Assembly (NCBI RefSeq): GCF_051014445.1 | Contig: NW_027488368.1 | Location: forward strand, 9,114,001 to 9,178,000 | From: Colletes latitarsis | Taxonomy: Eukaryota > Arthropoda > Insecta > Hymenoptera > Colletidae | Direction of reading: 5' to 3' | Length of the DNA stretch: 64,000 nt | Shown: piece after piece, positions 15,601-27,813 of the stretch | How positions within the stretch are numbered: position 1 is the stretch's first letter | How the letters are laid out: the number at the start of each line of letters is the position of its first letter | The notes under the pieces: generated by a model | Told to the model about the DNA's origin: nothing | The model's database searches: none | The model's input: only the letters and a program-made list of their open reading frames with translations | Program-made: the position numbers and the translations under genes

Positions 15601-15886
15601 GTTTGGATCACGTAGTAAAGTGGTACGACACTGAAACAGTCGATTGAACCTTGTTTCGATCAATATTTTAGTGGATAACGCAAGTTAGGTCTGGGATAGG
15701 TCTGGGATTTGCCCTCATCAGACTCATGCTTTCGCATTTTTCACATACTTGTTGAACAGATCCTGGGTTTTTTCTGGTATGGATCACGTAGTAATGTGGT
15801 ACCATACTGAAACATTCAGTTAAACCTGGTCTTGATAAATATTTTTGAGGATAACGCATGTTAGGTCTGGGTTAGGTCTAGGATTT
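9691..15886 (+). repeat. Higher-order repeat, copy 3
   Basis: Matches 2,998 onward at an offset of 6,693 up to about 11,790. It then carries four extra monomers (offset becomes 7,397). The first of these matches copy 1 at 2,106 rather than copy 2. Near 15,640 it loses two monomers (offset 7,045), and it diverges from copy 2 at about 15,886. Offsets are always whole monomer multiples, so changes come from exchange in register. Confidence 0.75.
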
Positions 15887-15959
15887 GCCCACATCAGGCT
15901 CACACTTTCGCATATTTCTCAAACTTGATGGCTAGATCCTGGGCTTTTTCTGGATTGCA

Positions 15960-17450
15960 TCACGTAGTAATGAAGTGGAACACTGAAACAGTCAATTAAA
16001 CCTGGTTTCCATCAATATTTTAGAGGACAACGCATGTCAGGTCTAGGTTAGGTCTGGGATTTGCTCTCATCAGGGTCATACTGTCGCAGTTTTAACTTAC
16101 TTGTTGATCGGATCCTGGGTTTTTCTGGTCTGGTTCACGTAGTAATGTGGTACCACACTGAAACATTCAATTAAACCTGGTCTTGATAAATATTTTAGAG
16201 GATAACGCATGTTAGGTTTGGGTTAGATCTAGGATTTGCCCTCATCAGGCCCCACTTTCGCATATTTCTCATACTTCATGGCTGGATCCTGGGCTATTTC
16301 TGGATTGGATCACGTAGTAATGTGGTACCACACTGAAACAGTCAATTAAACCTGGTTTTGATCAGTATTTTAGAGAATAATTCATGTTTGGTCTAGGTTA
16401 GGTCTGGGATTTGCTCTCATCAGGCTCATTCTTTCGCATATTTCTCATACTTGATGGCTAGATCCTGGGCTTTTTCTGGATTGCGTCACGTAGTAATGAA
16501 GTGCAACACTGAAACAGTCAACTAAAGCTGGTTTCCATCAATATTTTAGAGGACAACGCATGTCAGGTCTAGGTTAGGTCTGGGATTTGCTCTCATCAGG
16601 GTCATACTGTCGCAGTTTTAACTTACTTGTTGAACGGATCCTGGGTTTTTTCTGGTTTGGTTCACGTAGTAATGTGGTACCACACTGAGACATTCAATTA
16701 AACCTGGTCTTGATAAATATTTTAGAGGATAACGCATGTTAGGTTTGGGTTAGATCTAGGATTTGCCCTCATCAGGCTCACACTTTCGCATATTTCTCAT
16801 ACTTCATGGCTAGATCCTGGGCTGTTTCTGGATTGTATCACATAGTAATGTGGTACCACGCTGAAACAGTCGATTAAACCTGGTTTCGATCAATATTTTA
16901 GAGGATAACGCAAGTTAAGTCTGGGATAGGTCTGGGATTTGACCTCATCAGACTCATACTTTCGCGTTTTTCACATACTTGTTGAACAGATCCTGGGTTT
17001 TTTCTGGTATGGATCACGTAGTAGTGTGGTACCACACAGAAACAGTCCATTAAACCTGGTTGCGATCAATATTTTAGAGGATAACGCATGTTAGGTCTGG
17101 GTTAGGTCTAGGATTTGCCCACATCAGGCTCACACTTTCGCATATTTCTCATACTTCATGGCTGGATCCTGGGCTATTTCAGGATTGGATCACGTAGTAA
17201 AGAAGTACAACACTGAAACTGTCAATTAAGCCTGGTTTCGATCAATATTTTAGAGAATAATTCATGTTAGGTCTAGGTTAGGACTGGGATTTGCTCCCAT
17301 CAGGCTCATTCTTTAGCATATTCCTCATACTTGATGGCTAGATCCTGGGCTTTTTCAGGATTGCATCACGTTGTAATGAAGTACAACACTGAAACAGTCA
17401 ATTAAACCTGGTTTCCATCAATATTTTAGAGGACAACGCATGTTAGGTCT
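15960..17450 (+). repeat. Dispersed 1.4-kb satellite block, copy 1 of 3
   Basis: A distinctive series of monomers that includes GCATGTCAGG, an ATACTGTCGCAGTTTTAAC segment and a GAAGTGCAACAC variant. It recurs at about 38,120-39,640 (offset near 22,192) and about 47,120-48,420 (a further 8,984). The three copies differ by scattered substitutions, so they are older than the local duplications. Confidence 0.7.
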
Positions 17451-17777
17451 AGGTTAGGCCTGGGATTTGCCCTTATCAGGGTCATACTTTCGCAGTTTTA
17501 ACATACATGTTGACCTGATCGAGGGTTTTTTCTGCTTTGGATCACGTATTAATGTGGTGCCACACTGAAACAGTCAATTAAACCTGGTTTCGATCAATAT
17601 TTTAGAGGACAATGCAAGTTAGGTCTGGGATAGGTCTGGGATTTGCCCACATCAGGGTCATACTTTCGCATTTTTCACATACTTGTTGAACAGATCCTGG
17701 GTTTTTTCTGGTTTGGATCGCGCAGTAATATGGTACCACACTGAAACAGCCCACTAAACCTGGTTTCGATCAATATT

Positions 17778-20700
17778 TTAGAGGATAACGAAAGTTATGT
17801 CTAGGTTAGGCCTGGGATTTGCCCTCATCAGACTCATGCTTTCGCATTTTTCACATACTTGTTGAACAGATCCTGAGTTTTTTCTTGTATGGATCACGTA
17901 GTAATGAGGTACCACACTGAAACATTCAGTTAAACCTGGTCTTGATAAATATTTTTGAGGATAACGCATGTTAGGTCTGGGTTAAGTCTAGGATTTGCCC
18001 TCATCAGGCTCATACTTTCGCATATTTCTCATACTTCATGGCTAGATCCTGGGCTGTTTCTGGATTGTATCACGTACTAATGTGGTACCACGCTGAAACA
18101 GTCAATTAAACCTGGTTTCGCTCAATATTTTAGAGGATAACGCAAGTTAGGTCTGGCATTGGTCTGGGATTCGACCTCATCAGGCTCATACTTTCGCGTT
18201 TTTCACATACTTGTTGAACTGATCCTGGGCTTTTTCTGGTTTGGATCACGTAGTAATGTGGTACCACACTGAAACAGTCAATTAAACCTGGTTTCGATCA
18301 ATATTTTAGAGAATAATACATGTTAGGTCTAGGTTAGGTCTGGGATATGCCCTCATCAGACTCAAACTTTCGCACAATTCACATACTCGTTGAACAGATC
18401 CTGGGTTATTTTCTGGTTTGGATCACATAGTAATGTGGTACCACATTGAAACAGTCGATTAAACCAGCTTTCGATCAATATTTTTGAGGATAACGCATGT
18501 TTGGTCTGGCATTGGTCTGGGATTCGACCTCATCAGACTCATACTTTCGCATTCTTCACATACTTGTTAAACTGATCCTGGGTTTTTTCTGGTTTGGATC
18601 ACGTAGTAATGTGGTACCACACTGAAACAGTCGATTAAACCTGGTTTCGATCAATATTTAAGAGGATAACGCAAGTTAAGTCTGGGATTGGTCTGGGATT
18701 TGACCTCATCAGACTCATACTTTCGCACACTTCACATACTTGTTAAACTGATCCTGGGTTTTTTCTGGTTTGGATCACGTAGTAATGTGGGACCACACTG
18801 AAACAGTCAATTAAACCTGGTTTCGATCAATATTTTAGAGAATAATTCATGCTATGTCTAGGTTAGGTCTGGGATTTGCTCTCATCAGGCTCATTCTTTC
18901 GCATATTTCTCATACTTGATGGCTAGATCCTGGGCTTTTTCTGGATTGCATCACGTAGTAATGTAGTAGCACACTGAAACAGTCAATGAAACCTGGTTTT
19001 CATCAATATTTTAGAGGACAACGCAAGTTAGGTCTAGGTAAGGCCTGAGATTTTCACTGATCAGACTCATACTTACGCAGTCTTCACATACTTGTTGAAC
19101 GGATCCTGGGTTTTTTCTGGTTTGGATCACGTAGGAATGTGGTACCACACTGAAACGGCCAATTAAACCTGGTTTCGATCATTATTTTAGAGGATAACGC
19201 AAGTTAGGTCTGGGATAGGTCTGGGATTTGCCCTCATCAGGCTCATACTTTCGCGTTTTTCACATACTTGTTGAACAGATCATGAGTTTTTTCTGGTTTG
19301 GGTCACGTAGTAGTGTGATACCACACTGAAACAGTGGATTAAACCTGGTTTCGATCAATATTTTAGAGGATAACGCATGTGAGGTCTAGGTTAGCCCTGG
19401 GATTTTCACTCATCAGACTCATACTTTCGCATTCTTCACATACTTGTTGAACTGACCCTGGGTTTTTTCTGGTTTGGATCATGTAGTAATGTGGTACCAC
19501 ACTGAAACAGTCGATTAAACCTGGTATCGATCAATATTTTTGAGGATAACGCATGTTAGGTCTAGGTTAGGTATGGGATTTTCACTCATCAGACTCATAC
19601 TTTCGCATTCTTCACATACTTGTTGAACGGATCCTGGGTTTTTTCTGGTTTGGATCACGTAGTAATGTGGTACCACACTGAAACAGTCGATTAAACCAGG
19701 TTTCGATCAATATTTTTGAGGACAACGCATGTTAGGTCTAGGTTAGGTCTGGGATTTTCACTCATCAGACTCATACTTTCGTGTTTTTCACATACTTGTT
19801 GAACAGATCCTGGGTTTTTTCTGGTTTGTATCACGTAGTAGTGTGGTACCACACTGAAACAGTCCATTAAACCTGGTTTGGATCAATATTTTAGAGGATA
19901 ACGCATGTTAGGTCTAGGTTAGCCCCTGGGATTTTCACTCATCAGACTCATACTTTCGCATTCTTCACATACTTGTTGAACTGATCCTGGGTTTTTTCTG
20001 GTTTGGATCACGTAGTAATGTGGTACAACACTGAAACAGTCGATTAATCCTGGTTTCGATCAATATTTTAGAGGATAACGCAAGTTAGGTCTGGGATAGG
20101 TCTGGGATTTGACCTCATCAGACTCATACTTTCGCACACTTCACATACTCGTTGAACAGATCCTGGGTTATTTTCTGGTTTGGATCACATAGTAATGTGG
20201 TACCACACTGAAACAGTCGATTAAACCAGGTTTCGATCAATATTTTAGAGAATAATTCATGTGATGTCTAGGTTAGGTCTGGGATTTGCTCTCATCAGGC
20301 TCATTCTTCCGCATATTTCTGATACATGTTGAACAGATCCTGGGTTATTTCTGGTTTGGATCACGTAGTAATGTGGGACCACACTGAAACAATCAATTAA
20401 ACCTGGTCTTGATAAATATTTTAGAGGATAACGCATTTTAGGTCTGGGTTAGGTCTAGGATTTGCCCCCATCAGGCTCATACTTTCGCATATTTCTCATA
20501 CTTCATGGCTAGATCCTAGGCTGTTTCTGGATTGTATCACGTAGTAATGTGGTACCACGCTGAAACAGTCAATTAAACCTGGTTTCAATCAATATTTTAG
20601 AGGATAACGCATGTTAGGTCTGGGATAGGTCTGAGATTTGCCCTTATCAGACTCATACTTTCGCACACTTCACATACTCGTTGAACGGATCCTGGGATAT

Positions 20701-23590
20701 TTTCTGGTTTGGATCACATAGTAATGTGGTACCACAGTGAAACAGTCGATTAAACCAGGTTTCGATCAATACTTTTGAGGATAACGCATGTTAGGTCTGG
20801 GTTACGTCTGGGATTTGCCCTCATCAGGCTCATACTTTCGCGTTTTTCACATACTTGTTGTACAGATCATGGGTTTTTTCTGGTCTGGGTCACGTAGTAG
20901 TGTGATACCACACTGAAACAGTCGATTAAACCAGGTTTCGATCAATATTTTAGAGGATAACGCATGTTAGGTCTAGGTTAGCCCTGGGATTTTCACTCAT
21001 CAGACTCATACTTTCGCATTCTTCACATACTTGTTGAACGGATCCTGGGTTTTTTCTGGTTTGGATCACGTAGTAATGTGGTACCACACTGAAACAGTCG
21101 ATTAAACCTGGTTTCGATCAATATTTAAGAGGATAACGCAAGTTAAGTCTGGGATTGGTCTGGGATTTGACCTCATCAGACTCATATTTTCGCACACTTC
21201 ACATACTCGTTGAACAGATCCTGGGTTATTTTCTGGTTTGGATCACATAGTAATGTGGTACCACACTGAAACAGTCGATTAAACCAGGTTTCGATCAATA
21301 TTTTAGAGGATAACGCATGTTAGGTCTAGGTTAGGCCTGGGATTTTCACTCATCAGACTCATACTTTCGCATTCTTCACATACTTGTTGAACGGATCCTG
21401 GGTTTTTTCTGGTTTGGATCACGTAGAAATGTGGGACCACACAGAAACAGTCAATTAAACCTGGTCTTGATGAATATTTTAGAGGATAACGCATGTTAGG
21501 TCTGGCATTGGTCTGGGATTCGACCTCATCAGACTCATACTTTCGCATTCTTCACATACTTGTTAAACTGATCCTGGGTTTTTTCTGGTTTGGATCACGT
21601 AGTAATGTGGTACCACACAGAAGCAGTCAATTAAACCTGGTTTCGATCAATATTTTAGAGGATAACGCAAGTTAGGTCTGGGATAGGTCTGGGATTTGCC
21701 CTCATCAGGCTCATACTTTCGCATTCTTCACATACTTGTTGAACGGATCCTGGGTTTTTTCTGGTTTGGAACACGTCGTAATGTGGGACCACATTGAAAC
21801 AATCAATTAAACCTGCTCTTGATAAATATTTTAGAGGATAACGCATGTTAGGTCTGGGATAGGGCTTGGATTTGCCCACATCAGACTCACACTTTCGCAC
21901 ACTTCATATACTCGTTGAACAGATCCTGGGTTATTTTCTGGTTTGGATCAGATAGTAATGTGGTACCACACTGAAACAGTCGATTAAACCAGGTTTCGAT
22001 CAATATTTTTGAGGATAACGCATGTTAGGTCTAGGTTAGGCCCGGGATTTTCACTCATCAGACTCATACTTTCGCATTCTTCTCATACTTGTTGAACGGA
22101 TCCTGGGGTTTTTCTGGTTTGGATCACGTAGTAATGTGGGACCACACAGAAACAATCAATTAAACCTGGTCTTGATGAATATTTTAGAGGATAACGCATG
22201 TTAGGTCTGGCATTGGTCTGGGATTCGACCTCATCAGACTCATACTTTCGCATTCTTCACATACTTGTTAAACTGATCCTGGGTTTTTTCTGGTTTGGAT
22301 CACGTAGTAATGTGGTACCACACAGAAGCAGTCAATTAAACCTGGTTTCGATCAATATTTTAGAGGATAACGCAAGTTAGGTCTGGGATAGGTCTGGGAT
22401 TTGCCCTCATCAGGCTCATACTTTCGCGTTTTTCACATACTTGTTGAACAGATCATGGGTTTTTTCTGGTTTGGGTCACGTAGTAGTGTGATACCACACT
22501 GAAACAGTGGATTAAACCTGGTTTCGATCAATATTTTAGAGGATAACGCATGTGAGGTCTAGGTTAGCCCTGGGATTTTCACTCATCAGACTCATACTTT
22601 CGCATTCTTCACATACTTGTTGAACTGATCCTGGGTTTTTTCTGGTTTGGATCATGTAGTAATGTGGTACCACACTGAAACAGTCGATTAAACCTGGTTT
22701 CGATCAATATTTTAGAGGATAACGAAAGTTATGTCTAGGTTAGGCCTGGGATTTGCCCTCATCAGACTCATGCTTTCGCATTTTTCACATACTTGTTGAA
22801 CAGATCCTGGGTTTTTTCTTGTATGGATCACGTAGTAATGTGGTACCACACTGAAACATTCAGTTAAACCTGGTCTTGATAAATATTTTTGAGGATAACG
22901 CATGTTAGGTCTGGGTTAAGTCTAGGATTTGCCCTCATCAGGCTCATACTTTCGCATATTTCTCATACTTCATGGCTAGATCCTGGGCTGTTTCTGGATT
23001 GTATCACGTAGTAATGTGGTACCACGCTGAAACAGTCAATTAAACCTGGTTTCGATCAATATTTTAGAGGATAACGCAAGTTAGGTCTGGCATTGGTCTG
23101 GGATTCGACCTCATCAGGCTCATACTTTCGCGTTTTTCACATACTTGTTGAACTGATCCTGGGCTTTTTCTGGTTTGGATCACGTAGTAATGTGGTACCA
23201 CACTGAAACAGTCAATTAAACCTGGTTTCGATCAATATTTTAGAGAATAATACATGTTAGGTCTAGGTTAGGTCTGGGATATGCCCTCATCAGACTCATA
23301 CTTTCGCACAATTCACATACTCGTTGAACAGATACTGGGTTATTTTCTGGTTTGGATCACATAGTAATGTGGTACCACACTGAAACAGTCGATTAAACCA
23401 GCTTTCGATCAATATTTTTGAGGATAACGCATGTTTGGTCTGGCATTGGTCTGGGATTCGACCTCATCAGACTCATACTTTCGCATTCTTCACATACTTG
23501 TTGAACTGATCCTGGGCTTTTTCTGGTTTGTATCACGTAGTAATGTGGTACCACACTGAATCAGTCGATTAAACCTGGTTTCGATCAATA
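17778..23590 (+). repeat. Satellite segment with a 4,934-bp-offset internal duplication
   Basis: Monomers 17,778 to about 18,660 closely match 22,712 to about 23,590 (offset 4,934 bp, 28 monomers), including the rare variants GTCTGGCATTGGTCTGGG and AATAATACATG. Between them a smaller duplication places about 21,430-21,700 and about 22,140-22,400 some 705 bp (four monomers) apart. Everything here is satellite; no gene is seen. Confidence 0.7.
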
Positions 23591-23954
23591 TTTAAGAGGA
23601 TAACGCAAGTTAAGTCTGGGATTGGTCTGGGATTTGACCTCATCAGACTCATACTTTCGCACACTTCACATACTCGTTGAACAGATCCTAGGTTATTTTC
23701 TGGTTTGGATCACATAGTAATGTGGTACCACACTGAAACAGTCGATTAAACCAGGTTTCGATCAATATTTTTGAGGATAACGCATGTTAGGTCTAGGTTA
23801 GGCCTGGGATTTTCACTCATCAGACTCATACTTTCGCATTCTTCACATACTTGTTGAACGGATCCTGGGTTTTTTCTGGTTTGGATCACGTAGTAATGTG
23901 GGACCACAATGAAACAGTCAATTAAACCTGGTTTCGATCAATATTTTAGAGAAT

Positions 23955-25542
23955 AATTCATGTTATGTCTAGGTTAGGTCTGGGATTTGCTCTCATCAGG
24001 CTCATTCTTTCGCATATTTCTCATACTTGATGGCTAGATGCTGGGCTTTTTCTGGATTGCATCACGTAGTATTGAAGTACAACACTGAAACAGTCAATTA
24101 AACCTGGTTTCCATCATTATCTTAGAGGACAACGCAAGTTAGGTCTGGGATAGGTCTGGGATTTGCCCTCATCAGGCTCATACTTTCCGCGTTTTTCACA
24201 AACTTGTTGAACAGATCCTGGGCTTTTTCTGGTTTGGATCAAGTTGTAGTGTGGGACAACACTGAAACAATCAATTAAACCTGATCTTGATAAATATCTT
24301 AGAGGACAACGCAAGGTTAGGTCTGGGATAGGTCTGGGATTTGCCCTCATCAGGCTCATACTTTCGCGTTTTTCACATACTTGTTGAACAGATCCTGGGT
24401 TTTTTCTGGTTTGTATCACGTAGTAGTGTGGTACCACACTGAAACAGTCGATTAAACCTGGTTTCGATCAATATTTTAGAGGATAATTCATGTTATGTCT
24501 AGGTTAGGTCTGGGATTTGCTCTCATCAGGCTCATTCTTTCGCATATTTCTCATACTTGATGGCTAGATGCTGGGCTTTTTCTGGATTGCATCACGTAGT
24601 ATTGAAGTACAACACTGAAACAGTCAATTAAACCTGGTTTCCATCATTATCTTAGAGGACAACGCAAGTTAGGTCTGGGATAGGTCTGGGATTTGCCCTC
24701 ATCAGGCTCATACTTTCCGCGTTTTTCACAAACTTGTTGAACAGATCCTGGGCTTTTTCTCGTTTGGATCAAGTTGTAGTGTGGGACAACACTGAAACAA
24801 TCAATTAAACCTGATCTTGATAAATATCTTAGAGGACAACGCAAGTTAGGTCTGGGATAGGTCTGGGATTTGCCCTCATCAGGCTCATACTTTCGCGTTT
24901 TTCACATACTTGTTGAACAGATCCTGGGTTTTTTCTGGTTTGTATCACGTAGTAGTGTGGTACCACACTGAAACAGTCGATTAAACCTGGTTTCGATCAA
25001 TATTTTAGAGGATAATTCATGTTATGTCTAGGTTAGGTCTGGGATTTGCTCTCATCAGGCTCATTCTTTCGCATATTTCTCATACTTGATGGCTAGATGC
25101 TGGGCTTTTTCTGGATTGCATCACGTAGTATTGAAGTACAACACTGAAACAGTCAATTAAACCTGGTTTCCATCATTATCTTAGAGGACAACGCAAGTTA
25201 GGTCTGGGATAGGTCTGGGATTTGCCCTCATCAGGCTCATACTTTCCGCGTTTTTCACAAACTTGTTGAACAGATCCTGGGCTTTTTCTGGTTTGGATCA
25301 AGTTGTAGTGTGGGACAACACTGAAACAATCAATTAAACCTGATCTTGATAAATATCTTAGAGGACAACGCAAGTTAGGTCTGGGATAGGTCTGGGATTT
25401 GCCCTCATCAGGCTCATACTTTCGCGTTTTTCACATACTTGTTGAACAGATCCTGGGTTTTTTCTGGTTTGTATCACGTAGTAGTGTGGTACCACACTGA
25501 AACAGTCGATTAAACCTGGTTTCGATCAATATTTTAGAGGAT
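23955..25542 (+). repeat. 529-bp trimeric higher-order repeat, three copies
   Basis: Three consecutive copies begin at the AATTCATGTTATG motif at 23,955, 24,485 and 25,014 (lengths 530, 529 and 529). Copies 2 and 3 are almost identical. Differences include one extra G near 24,315 in copy 1 and a CTCGTTT for CTGGTTT change in copy 2. The third copy ends about 22 bp before the retrotransposon. A single-copy relative of this trimer lies at about 42,625-43,150, next to an empty insertion site. Confidence 0.85.
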
Positions 25543-25547
25543 AACGC

Positions 25548-25564
25548 AAGTTAAGTCTGGGATT
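25548..25564 (+). repeat. Target-site duplication, left copy
   Basis: AAGTTAAGTCTGGGATT lies directly before the first base of the element and is repeated directly after the poly(A) tail. The first two A's are ambiguous with the tail, so the certain duplication is the 15 bp starting at 25,550. It covers a TTAAGTCTGGG variant of the satellite's 11-bp motif. Confidence 0.93.
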
Positions 25565-25948
25565 CCCTCAGGGGCTGCCAGCCTTTCAGCTGCAGTACGG
25601 GCTTAACGAACCCGGGGTACCCGAGTCATACACACACCGTAAGCCTCCTGTTGGTCGTCACAACGACCCATTCACAATTCCCTATTGGTTTTGTGAATGG
25701 TACGTGACGGCAGGAGGAACGGGGGTCTTGGCTTAACCGCCTGGGCCACGAGTATGGCGACTCTATAAAATCGCCCTCCAATCCTAAGCTATGGTGCGCG
25801 GCGATGGGATGCATGGTTGGGGGAGAAGGCCCAATCCCAAGCGACCACCTCCGGGGAACCTGCCGATCCCCCGGAGTATATAGGCTTACCCGGGTAAGGC
25901 GGCTCTGCCCAGGCGGACCTTTTCTTCCGACCTGCTCGTGGGAATAAT
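25565..25948 (+). other. Retrotransposon 5' UTR (likely promoter region)
   Basis: Untranslated leader between the 5' target duplication and the ORF1 start. Elements of this kind usually carry an internal promoter near the first base; I cannot locate one with confidence. A TATAAAA string sits at 25,764-25,770, too far downstream of the 5' end to be an ordinary TATA box for full-length RNA. A perfect 10-bp stem (25,668-25,677 with 25,691-25,700) is present. A small upstream ORF of 23 codons (25,697-25,768) lies in the leader. An in-frame TAA at 25,895-25,897 precedes the ORF1 ATG and no in-frame ATG lies between, which supports the chosen ORF1 start. Confidence 0.7.
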
Positions 25949-27810
25949 ATGGAGTTCAATATTAAAACGGGGATGGGACGGGGTAAGTCAGAGGGGGAGG
26001 ACGAAGGCGGTGTTGGGACTGGAGTGACGGCGCTCGCGCCGCCTCCAGCGCCTGGCCCGGCTTTGTGGAGGGTGGAGGAGGACGACGAGACGGCGTCGGT
26101 CTCGTCCTTCTCCTCCAGCACGAGCCACATAGGCTCTAAGAGGAAGAGGACGGGGCAGGCCGTCGTCGAGGTGGGCGGGGCGATGAGCCCGTCGGTGAGG
26201 CTGAGTTGCCTCAGGGACGAGGTGACCGAGGAGATATCGGAGAGGATCTCCTCGTCCCTGAGGCGGGTGGAGAAAGTCGCCGCTGCCTGCGCCTTTAAGG
26301 GGCAGAAAAGCGGTGGCGCGGAGGCCCTGAAGGCCGCGGCGGAGGAAATGAGGGAGGCGGCGCGGGAGCTCAGAGGGCGGAACGCCCGTCTCCAGCTCCT
26401 GTTGGAGGAGGAGCGACAGGGGAGGAGGAGGGCAGAGGCGCTGTGGAACAGCGCGGCCCTCCCTCCCATCCTCCCTCCTCCTCCACCGCCGCGTCCCTCG
26501 GCGGAGGTAAATAAGCGGAGTGCGGCGGCAGTGGTGCGGGGCACCGCGGGCCCCTACACCCGCACTCCGCCCGTGAAGAAGTCCCCGTCCTCCTCAGAAG
26601 ACGATCTTCTGAGGAGGATTGGGGACATGAATGATGGCAAGCTGGCCGCCTTCCGGGAGGAGCTCCTCGCCGGAAGAGCGGTCAGCAGGAAGGCGGTGCC
26701 TCCCCGACCTGTTCCGGTACAGTCGGGGAAGGCAAAGAAGGGCGGAGTGAAGGCTCCGCCCAGCGTTGCGGCACCAGGGCCCCGGGTCGCGACCCCCAAG
26801 GGGGGTGGTGTACCCGTGGTCGCGGTGGTCGCGTCCTCCACAGCACCCTCCCAAGGGGGGGTGGCGTGGAGTGAGGTGGTGGGGCGGAAGGCGAAGCGGG
26901 CGGCGAGGAAGGCCTCGCAACCGCAGCCTCCGCCTCCGCCGCCGGCGGCCAAGGTAAAGGCCGCGAAGGTCGGGAAGGCACGACCAGGTCGTCCCCCAAA
27001 AACGGCAGCGGTGACGCTGACCGTTGCGCTGGGGGGCGACCTGACCCTCGCGGAGGCGATGCGGCTCGCCAGGGAGAATATCTCCCTGGAAGAGCTGGGC
27101 ATCGCCTCCGTGAGGGCGAAGAGGGCCGTGACCGGGGGTCTCTTGCTGGAGATCCCCGGTGCAGAAGGCGGCGCGAAGGCGGATCGTCTCGCCCAGAGGC
27201 TCCGGGAGCAGTTGGGCGAGCGAGGTGTCCGGGTCGCCCGGCCCACGAAGCGCACGGAGATGCGCGTTTGTGGGCTGCACGACTCGGTCAGCGCACAGGA
27301 TGTGTCCCGTGCCCTTGCGAGGGCGGGGGACTGTCCTGTGGAGGACCTGCGGATCGGAGAGATCCGCAGGTCGCCCTCCGGCCTCGGGTCGGTGTGGGCC
27401 CGGTGCCCCCTCTCCGCCGCCCGTAAGGTGGCGGAATCCGGGAGGGTGTTGGTGGGGTGGGTTTCGGCGCGAGTGGAAATCCTCGCGCCGCGCCCGCTCC
27501 AGTGTCACCGCTGCCTCGAATTGGGGCACGTGAGGCAGTGGTGCACCTCGCCGGTGGACCGCAGCGGTGCCAAAGAGCACCGTGCGAGCCAGTGCTCGGC
27601 GGCCCCCCACTGCCCGCTGTGTGCGGACATGGGGAGGCCAGCCGATCACAGGGTGGGGAGCAAGAAGTGCTCCCCCCCCCCTCCCGGAAGGAGAGGAAGA
27701 GGCGGGCTGCACCGGCTCCGGTGCCGAGGGCGGTGGCATCGTCCTCCATGGAGGTGGACGGTGCTACGGGGACGGACGGCCGGGAGGAGGCTGGCGCGGC
27801 CATTAATTAA
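25949..27810 (+). CDS. ORF1, gag-like nucleic-acid-binding protein, frame broken in C10 run
   Basis: RNA-binding ORF1 protein that would coat element RNA and carry it to the target. Residues about 85-168 are rich in charged heptad-like sequence (likely coiled coil), after a basic SKRKR stretch at 63-67. Proline- and basic-rich linkers follow. Residues about 352-518 form the conserved domain seen before the knuckles in R1-clade ORF1 proteins. Knuckle 1 is CX2CX4HX4C (C519-C532). A remnant, AKEHRASQC, ends at about 549. The last knuckle is CX2CX8HX6C (C555-C574). At the C10 run (27,672-27,681) the frame is lost: the literal frame runs on to 27,937 with unrelated sequence. The expected C-terminus, ending GAAIN and stopping at TAA 27,808-27,810, lies in another frame. 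Start: ATG at 25,949 with an upstream in-frame stop. Whether the break is real or an assembly error is unknown. Confidence 0.85.
27672..27681 (+). other. C10 homopolymer at the ORF1 frame break
   Basis: Ten consecutive C's directly after the last zinc-knuckle cysteine codon. Reading before the run is in the ORF1 frame. The sequence after it makes sense (basic stretch, then acidic tail, then the stop that overlaps the ORF2 ATG) only in the frame one base back. A net loss of one base, or gain of two, in the homopolymer explains this. Confidence 0.75.
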
Positions 27811-27813
27811 TGC
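27807..27813 (+). promoter_or_regulatory. TAATG stop/start overlap joining ORF1 and ORF2
   Basis: The ORF1 stop TAA (27,808-27,810) shares its last A with the ORF2 ATG (27,810-27,812). In the related telomere element SART1, a UAAUG junction is known to drive ORF2 translation by termination and reinitiation. The same arrangement here suggests that ORF2 depends on ORF1 translation. Confidence 0.8.

Larger units (their letters stand above)
1..25564 (+). repeat. Satellite family A, left arm (about 176-bp monomers)
   Basis: Head-to-tail tandem array with a period of about 176 bp: for example the AACGC landmark falls at 176 and 352, and comparable points recur at that spacing throughout. A monomer reads roughly: GATAACGCATG, then two 11-bp units (TTAGGTCTGGG and TTAGGTCTAGG), ATTTGCCCTCATCAGRCTCATAC, TTTCGCAT, a TTCACATACTTGTTGAACAG segment, ATCCTGGG, a T-run, GGATCACGTAGTAATG, the dyad TGTGGTACCACA, and CTGAAACAGTC leading into a TCAATATTTTAGAG end. 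At least five subtypes alternate, differing at the TTCACTCATC, TTGATGGCTAGATCC, AGTTTTAACATACATG and TGAAGTACAACAC segments. About 145 monomers by length. No gene is seen in the arm; short ORFs are shadows of the repeat. Function is unknown; subtelomeric or pericentromeric location is inference. Confidence 0.95.

Noticed and set aside
1..25564. CRISPR-like repeat array
   Set aside because: Units are contiguous 176-bp monomers similar along their whole length, not short identical repeats with unique spacers.
25764..25770. TATAAAA as a promoter TATA box
   Set aside because: It lies about 200 bp inside the element. Transcripts from it would lack the 5' end, and the element is full length.
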